DNA from: MAG-121220-bin8 sp965655865
GTDB taxonomy: Bacteria; Bacteroidota; Bacteroidia; Flavobacteriales; Flavobacteriaceae
NCBI GenBank assembly: GCA_965655865.1
Contig: CBFHJJ010000021.1
Location: 1 to 27,215, forward strand
DNA length: 27,215 nucleotides
Direction of reading: 5' to 3'
Notes under the pieces: model-generated
Database searches by the model: none
Seen by the model: the letters and a program-made list of their open reading frames with translations, nothing else
What the model was told of the DNA's origin: nothing
Made by a program: the position numbers and the translations under genes
Shown: piece after piece, positions 22,508-27,215 of the stretch
Layout: each line of letters starts with the position of its first letter
Numbering within the stretch: position 1 is the first letter of the stretch

Positions 22508-23586
22508 TTTATAAACGGGGGTTTAACGATTTCTGATTTGATGAGTTTATTTCTAATTTGTATAAATATTTCAGTTCCTAATTCGCTATTAGAAAACTTA
22601 ACATAACCCATTCCAATTCCTTTTTTTAGCATTGGTGACATTGTTCCAGATGTAACTAATCCAATTTCATTTTGAAAAGAATCAAATATTTTATAACCTT
22701 TTCTTGGAATTCCTCTTTCATTTAATACAAAACCTATTAATTTTTTTTCAATTCCGTTTTTAACTGTATTTAAAATATGTTTTTTTCCAATAAAATCTTT
22801 ATTTGTTTTTGTTGCCCATTTTAATCCAGCTTCTATTGGGCTAGTAGAGTCGTCGATATCGTTTCCATAAAGACAATAGCCCATTTCAAGTCTTAATGTA
22901 TCTCTAGCTGCTAATCCAATTGGTTTGATATCTAAATATTGACCCGTTTCAATCAACAGATTATATAGTTTTACAGCATCATTATTATTTACATATAATT
23001 CAACGCCACCTGAACCAGTGTACCCCGTTGTGGAAATGATAACATCCTTAATTTCTTTGATATTACTTTTGTTAAAAGAATAACTTGTTAGTTCACTTAA
23101 ATCAAAATCAATTAATTTTTGAAGGACTTCATTTGCTCTAGGGCCTTGAAGAGCAAGAAGGGAAGTTTCGTTTGATATATTAGTTAATTTATTATTGAAC
23201 TTTAAATTCTGCTCCTGCATCCAATCCCAATCTTTATCAATATTTGAAGCATTTACTACAATCATATAGCTATTCGAATCAAATTTATAGACAATCGAGT
23301 CATCAATTATTCCTCCGTTGTGATTAATAAGACAATTATATTGAGCTTTTCCATTGGACATTAATAAAATATCATTTGAACATATATAATTTAAGAATTC
23401 AGTAGCATTTTCTCCATCAATTAAAAATTCTCCCATATGAGAAACATCAAATATGCCAACTGAACTTCTAACCTTTAAATGCTCAGCATTTACACCTTCA
23501 AATTGAACAGGCATGTTGAATCCCGCAAAAGGAACCATTTTAGCATTAAGTTTAACGTGAATATCAAATAGAGAAGTTTTTTTCAT
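22504..23586 (-). CDS. gcvT: aminomethyltransferase, T protein of the glycine cleavage system
   Basis: 360 residues. GcvT transfers the aminomethyl carbon from lipoylated GcvH to tetrahydrofolate, releasing ammonia. Visible family segments: MVPFAGFNMPVQFEG, VSHMGEF, NSYMIVVNASNIDKDWDWM, ALQGPRA, TGYTGSGGVELYV, GLAARDTLRLEMGYCLYGND and TSGTMSP near the C-terminus. An ATG at 23616 would add ten residues (MLEICIIKCI), but the family starts at MKKTSLFDIH and a promoter box lies between the two, so 23586 is chosen. The other glycine cleavage genes are not in the window. Confidence 0.95.
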   Translation of the reverse strand: MKKTSLFDIHVKLNAKMVPFAGFNMPVQFEGVNAEHLKVRSSVGIFDVSHMGEFLIDGENATEFLNYICSNDILLMSNGKAQYNCLINHNGGIIDDSIVYKFDSNSYMIVVNASNIDKDWDWMQEQNLKFNNKLTNISNETSLLALQGPRANEVLQKLIDFDLSELTSYSFNKSNIKEIKDVIISTTGYTGSGGVELYVNNNDAVKLYNLLIETGQYLDIKPIGLAARDTLRLEMGYCLYGNDIDDSTSPIEAGLKWATKTNKDFIGKKHILNTVKNGIEKKLIGFVLNERGIPRKGYKIFDSFQNEIGLVTSGTMSPMLKKGIGMGYVKFSNSELGTEIFIQIRNKLIKSEIVKPPFIK

Positions 23587-23602
23587 AATACATTTTATAA
23601 TA

Positions 23603-23633
23603 CAAATTTCGAGCAATTTTTTTTACCTTACAA
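23603..23633 (-). promoter_or_regulatory. probable gcvT promoter
   Basis: Read leftward, TTG (23633-23631) is followed after 20 bases by GAAATTTG (23610-23603), one mismatch from TAnnTTTG. Transcription would start near 23598, downstream of the ATG at 23616 and 12 bases before the chosen start at 23586. Confidence 0.4.
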
Positions 23634-23657
23634 TAAAATTTTTAAACACATATCAAC

Positions 23658-25301
23658 ATGAAAAAAATATTAATTCTTTTGTTATTATCTCCTGTGATAT
23701 TATTCTCTCAAGGAATAATGGGTGACAAAACTGAATTTAGCAGACAAGATACATTACGCGGATCTATTACTAAAGAAAGGTCTTGGTGGGATTTAAATCG
23801 TTATCATCTTGATATAACCGTTAAACCAGAAGAAAAATTTATTTCAGGTTCTAATAAGATTTCTTACACAGTACTTAAATCACACGATTTAATGCAAATT
23901 GATCTTCAAACACCATTAATATTGACAAAGGCTACTCAAGATAATTCCGAATTAGAGATAATACATGATGGTAATGCCCATTTTATAAAACTTAAGAAAA
24001 AACAAAATGTTGGCTCCAAAGAAGAGATAGTAGTTTATTATGAAGGTAATCCTAGAGTGGCTGTAAGGGCCCCATGGGATGGTGGTATTTCATGGGAAAA
24101 AGATAAAAATGGAAATCATTTTATTGCATCTTCTTGCCAGGGTTTGGGAGCTAGTGTTTGGTGGCCTAATAAAGATCATATGTATGATGAACCTGAAAGT
24201 ATGTTAATGAGTGTTAATGTTCCAAAAGGACTCACTAATGTTTCAAATGGAAGATTAATTAAGATTGATGAAATGTCAGATTCGACTACATTTCATTGGG
24301 AAGTAGTAAATCCAATAAATAATTATGGAGTTAATATAAATATCGCTGATTATGTAAATTTTTCAGAAATATATGAAGGGGAGAAGGGTGATTTAGATAT
24401 GGATTATTATGTTTTGAGTTATAATCTAGAAAAAGCAAAAGTTCATTTTATTGATGCTATTAAAACTATGCAAGCTTTTGAACATTGGTTTGGACCATAT
24501 CCTTTTTATGAAGATAGTTTTAAATTGGTAGAAACTCCTTATTTAGGGATGGAGCATCAAAGTTCTGTTACTTATGGTAATAAGTATAGAAAAGGATATT
24601 TAGGTCGTGATTTGTCAGGTACTGGATGGGGATTAAAATTTGATTATATAATTATTCACGAGACTGGTCATGAGTGGTTTGCAAATAATATAACTTACAA
24701 GGATATTGCAGATATGTGGGTTCACGAGGGATTTACTACATATTCAGAAAATCTTTTTGTTGACTATCATTTTGGTAAAAAAGCATCATCTGAGTATGTA
24801 ATCGGAACCAGAAGAGGAATAGGAAACAAAAAACCAATAATTGGTCCATATAACGTTAACAAAGGTGGCTCGGGTGATATGTACTCGAAAGGTGCAAATC
24901 TTCTTCATACACTAAGGCAAGTAGCTAATAATGATAAATTATGGAGAAGTATTTTGAGAGGATTAAACAAAGATTTTTATCATAAAACTGTTACAACATA
25001 TGAAATAGAAAATTATATTTCTGAAAAAATGAAAATAAACTTAAAACCATTTTTTAATCAATATTTAAGAGATATAAGGATACCTGTTTTAGAGCATAAA
25101 TTGGTCGATGGTAAAATGTCTTATAGATGGAATAATGTTGTTGAAGGATTTAAAATGCCAATTGATTTAATTGTTACGGACTATGTTGAGGGTAATAAAA
25201 AAAATATAAGAATATATCCAACTGCAAAATGGAAATCAAAAAACATTAAAGGAACTATTGAAATTGACAATAACTATTATGTTGATTCAAAAAAAATTTA
25301 A
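23658..25301 (+). CDS. secreted M1 family zinc aminopeptidase
   Basis: 547 residues with a signal peptide (MKKILILLLLSPVILFSQ), so periplasmic or surface. An N-terminal beta domain (about 40-235) precedes a thermolysin-like domain with HETGHEW at 334-340 and the third zinc ligand E357 in WVHEGFTTYSE, the M1 signature. The exopeptidase motif normally GxMEN reads GMEH (297-300). It lacks the long C-terminal helical domain of PepN and so belongs to the short Bacteroidota group. Likely role: trimming peptides in the periplasm. Eighteen bases separate it from the pepP-like gene, suggesting a two-gene peptidase operon. Confidence 0.93.
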   Translation: MKKILILLLLSPVILFSQGIMGDKTEFSRQDTLRGSITKERSWWDLNRYHLDITVKPEEKFISGSNKISYTVLKSHDLMQIDLQTPLILTKATQDNSELEIIHDGNAHFIKLKKKQNVGSKEEIVVYYEGNPRVAVRAPWDGGISWEKDKNGNHFIASSCQGLGASVWWPNKDHMYDEPESMLMSVNVPKGLTNVSNGRLIKIDEMSDSTTFHWEVVNPINNYGVNINIADYVNFSEIYEGEKGDLDMDYYVLSYNLEKAKVHFIDAIKTMQAFEHWFGPYPFYEDSFKLVETPYLGMEHQSSVTYGNKYRKGYLGRDLSGTGWGLKFDYIIIHETGHEWFANNITYKDIADMWVHEGFTTYSENLFVDYHFGKKASSEYVIGTRRGIGNKKPIIGPYNVNKGGSGDMYSKGANLLHTLRQVANNDKLWRSILRGLNKDFYHKTVTTYEIENYISEKMKINLKPFFNQYLRDIRIPVLEHKLVDGKMSYRWNNVVEGFKMPIDLIVTDYVEGNKKNIRIYPTAKWKSKNIKGTIEIDNNYYVDSKKI

Positions 25302-25319
25302 ATTTTTAAAATAAATCTA

Positions 25320-26933
25320 ATGAAAAATAAACTTCTCTTCACTATTACTTTTTTATTTGCTTTTTCACTTATTTACTCTCAATCTGAACCTCAAGACTAT
25401 CTGAGTTTAGAGTTCCATAAAGACAGACGTGATAATGTTAGAAATCTAATGCCAAAAAATAGTGTAGCTGTTTTTTTTGCAAATCCTGTAAGAAATAGAG
25501 CTAATGATGTTGATTATCACTATCATCAAGACCCTAATTTTTATTATTTAACTGGGTTTAGAGAGCCTAATTCAGTTCTTTTAATTTTTTCTGAAGATCA
25601 AAATAATGCTGATGATATTTTTAATGAACTTATTTTTGTTCAAGAAAGAGATAAACTTAGAGAAATGTGGAATGGAAAAAGACTAGGTCCAGAGGGAGTT
25701 AAGTCTAAGTTAGGTTTTAAGTTAGCTTATACAGCTGATAAATTGACTGAAATTGCACCTGATTTTTCAACGTTTGATAGTGTTTTGTTTTTTGATTTTA
25801 AAAACGATGTAAGAGACAATAAGGGAAATGTTAATGATCTTTTTTCACTTATTGAAAAGTTTAAAATAATGTCAAATTATCCAATTGATTTTAATCCTGA
25901 AAAAGAAAAGTTTTATGATGTTATTAGTTTGGCTCCAAATGAAAATTCTGCAAATGTTGCACAAGTTTTAAAAAGTAATTTAAGAAATAGACCATCTTTA
26001 AAAGATGATAAATTATTAAATGAATTTCAATCTGCGTCAAGTCAAGAAACCCTATTAGAAATTAAACAAAAAATAACTCTCAGAGCTGCCGAAAGTAATT
26101 TGGATGCAATTGCATTGTCAGAAATAATGAGACAATTACGAGAAATTAAAACAGAAGAAGAACTTGTTTTAATGTCTAAAGCTGCTAAAATATCTGCAAT
26201 AGGTCAAGTTGAAGTTATGAAAGCAATGAATCCGAGTCTTTCAGAAATGGAAATCCAGGGTATTCATGAGTTCGTATATAAAAAATATAATGTAGAATAC
26301 GAAGGGTATCCGTCAATTGTTGGTGGAGGTCATAATGGATGTATCTTACACTACATTGAAAACACTAAACTTAATGTTGGAAATGATTTAGTTCTAATGG
26401 ATTTAGGAGCTGAATATCACGGATATACTGCTGATGTGACAAGAACAATACCTGCTAATGGTTATTTTTCAAAGGAACAAAAAGCTATATATGATATAGT
26501 TTACGAGGCTCAAGAAGCTGGAATAAAGGCAGCTGTTGTAGGTGCAGATTTTAGAGCTCCACACAATGCCGCAGTTGAAGTTATTAAACAAGGATTAATA
26601 GATTTAGGGATAATTAGTGATCCAAAAGATTATAGAAAATTTTTCCCTCATGGAACTTCTCATTATGTAGGTTTAGATGTTCATGATCCTGGAACAACTG
26701 GCCCGTATAGAGCTAACTCTATAATCACTGTTGAACCTGGAATTTATGTTCAAGATAAAAGTGATTGTGATCCTAAATGGTGGGGTATTGCTGTCAGGAT
26801 TGAAGATACTATTTTAATAACTGAAAATGGTCCTTTGAACTTGTCTATTGATGCCCCGCGTAAATCAGATGAAATTGAAAAAATAATGAAAAAGTCAAGT
26901 CCATTAGCTGATTTTATTTTACCTAAAATTTAA
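25320..26933 (+). CDS. secreted Xaa-Pro aminopeptidase (M24B, PepP type)
   Basis: 537 residues with a signal peptide (about 1-20, ending LIYSQ). A creatinase-type N-terminal domain (about 30-270) contains the DPNFYYLTGF motif; the pita-bread domain follows with the five metal ligands D361 (VLMDLGAE), D372 (TADVTRT), H448 (HGTSHYVGLDVHD), E472 (TVEPGIYV) and E495 (VRIED). It removes N-terminal residues before proline using a dinuclear metal centre. The N-terminal domain is about 60 residues longer than in E. coli PepP, with an insertion near 205-260. Exported location fits a shared peptide-degradation role with the M1 gene. The 3' end overlaps the convergent thrC by 15 bases. Confidence 0.94.
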   Translation: MKNKLLFTITFLFAFSLIYSQSEPQDYLSLEFHKDRRDNVRNLMPKNSVAVFFANPVRNRANDVDYHYHQDPNFYYLTGFREPNSVLLIFSEDQNNADDIFNELIFVQERDKLREMWNGKRLGPEGVKSKLGFKLAYTADKLTEIAPDFSTFDSVLFFDFKNDVRDNKGNVNDLFSLIEKFKIMSNYPIDFNPEKEKFYDVISLAPNENSANVAQVLKSNLRNRPSLKDDKLLNEFQSASSQETLLEIKQKITLRAAESNLDAIALSEIMRQLREIKTEEELVLMSKAAKISAIGQVEVMKAMNPSLSEMEIQGIHEFVYKKYNVEYEGYPSIVGGGHNGCILHYIENTKLNVGNDLVLMDLGAEYHGYTADVTRTIPANGYFSKEQKAIYDIVYEAQEAGIKAAVVGADFRAPHNAAVEVIKQGLIDLGIISDPKDYRKFFPHGTSHYVGLDVHDPGTTGPYRANSIITVEPGIYVQDKSDCDPKWWGIAVRIEDTILITENGPLNLSIDAPRKSDEIEKIMKKSSPLADFILPKI

Positions 26934-27215
26934 CATTAAATTTTTAAATTCATCATAACTTGAAATATTAGTAAATTTTTTTTCTTTATTAAGTATTTTA
27001 TTTATTGACTCAGGGCATTTTAACCTTATGTTTAACTTTTTTTCAATACTATTTGAAAATTTAATTGGGTGAGCCGTTTCTAAAAACACACCTGTTTTAA
27101 TCGAGTTTTTTGTAAGATATTTTTTTAATCCTAAAAACCCCACAGCTCCGTGAGGGTCCATTATATATTTTTTATCATTGTAAATCTGTTTAACTATTTC
27201 TAATGTTTGATTGTC
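26919..27215 (-). CDS. thrC: threonine synthase, C-terminal 98 residues (cut by the window end)
   Basis: The frame stays open to the end of the window, so the gene starts outside. The visible part has the PLP-enzyme C-terminus of ThrC: IMDPHGAVGFLGLKKYL, GVFLETAHPIKF and a closing CPESINKILNKEKKF segment. ThrC converts O-phosphohomoserine to threonine. The apparent ATG at 27161 is the internal Met of the IMDPHG motif, not a start. It ends inside the last five codons of the convergent Xaa-Pro aminopeptidase gene. Confidence 0.9.
   Translation of the reverse strand, partial: DNQTLEIVKQIYNDKKYIMDPHGAVGFLGLKKYLTKNSIKTGVFLETAHPIKFSNSIEKKLNIRLKCPESINKILNKEKKFTNISSYDEFKNLMLNFR

Noticed and set aside
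27159..27161. ATG at 27161 as the start of an 80-residue gene
   Set aside because: The frame continues to the window end and the Met is inside a conserved ThrC motif, so the gene is a partial threonine synthase.

Overview
The window reads as a stretch of chromosome from a small-genome, strongly AT-rich member of the Flavobacteriia (Bacteroidota), probably a marine or free-living streamlined lineage. The support is: Bacteroidota-type 23S and 5S rRNA; flavobacterial families such as DUF6048, DUF6452, DUF3810, DUF3822 and the small membrane protein ending FIIDFDLSIF; flavobacterial promoter boxes (TAnnTTTG, sometimes with TTG 18-20 nt upstream); no Shine-Dalgarno sequences where starts can be judged; TTG/GTG starts; and very short or overlapping gene junctions. 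No gap between genes exceeds 300 bases, and I see no tRNA, CRISPR array, insertion sequence, prophage or attachment site.

Layout. (a) 1-530: the 3' end of a 23S rRNA, a spacer with two tandem hairpins, 5S rRNA and a strong intrinsic terminator. The first ~88 bases do not fit a 23S rRNA and carry a 28-base inverted copy of a sequence at 21685-21712, so they are either an assembly or amplification chimera or a real junction. (b) 508-5023: four RNA or small-molecule methyltransferase and envelope genes: a class I methyltransferase, an RlmL-type THUMP methyltransferase, and an rlmD-DUF6452-DUF6048 operon. (c) 5094-11470: a large secreted beta-propeller protein (VPS10/sortilin type), a DUF3810 membrane metallopeptidase-like protein, a cyclophilin-FKBP lipoprotein and the nanoRNase NrnA. 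(d) 11554-16186: a rightward cassette of a small membrane protein, mutL, two different rhomboid proteases and a membrane-anchored endonuclease/exonuclease/phosphatase protein. (e) 16233-18185: a leftward operon of a pseudopilin-like membrane protein, the actin-fold-like DUF3822 protein and rsmD. (f) 18261-20953: a RecD2/Pif1-like helicase, kdsB and a PlsC-type acyltransferase. (g) 20954-23586: yebC, an RmlD-like reductase and gcvT, all leftward. (h) 23658-27215: two secreted peptidases (M1 and M24/PepP) and the 3' end of thrC.

How the genes work together. Most of the window is housekeeping: rRNA and its modification (RlmL-like, RlmD, RsmD), mismatch repair and RNA turnover (MutL, NrnA, helicase), LPS and lipid synthesis (KdsB, PlsC), one-carbon metabolism (GcvT), threonine synthesis, and periplasmic or outer-membrane protein turnover and folding (M1, PepP, PPIase, VPS10 propeller). 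I find no clear accessory or defence system. The best candidates for something undescribed are the overlapping pseudopilin-like/DUF3822 pair and the membrane cassette downstream of mutL; both are conserved-looking but functionally unknown. Family names come from recognition of sequence patterns, not from database searches.
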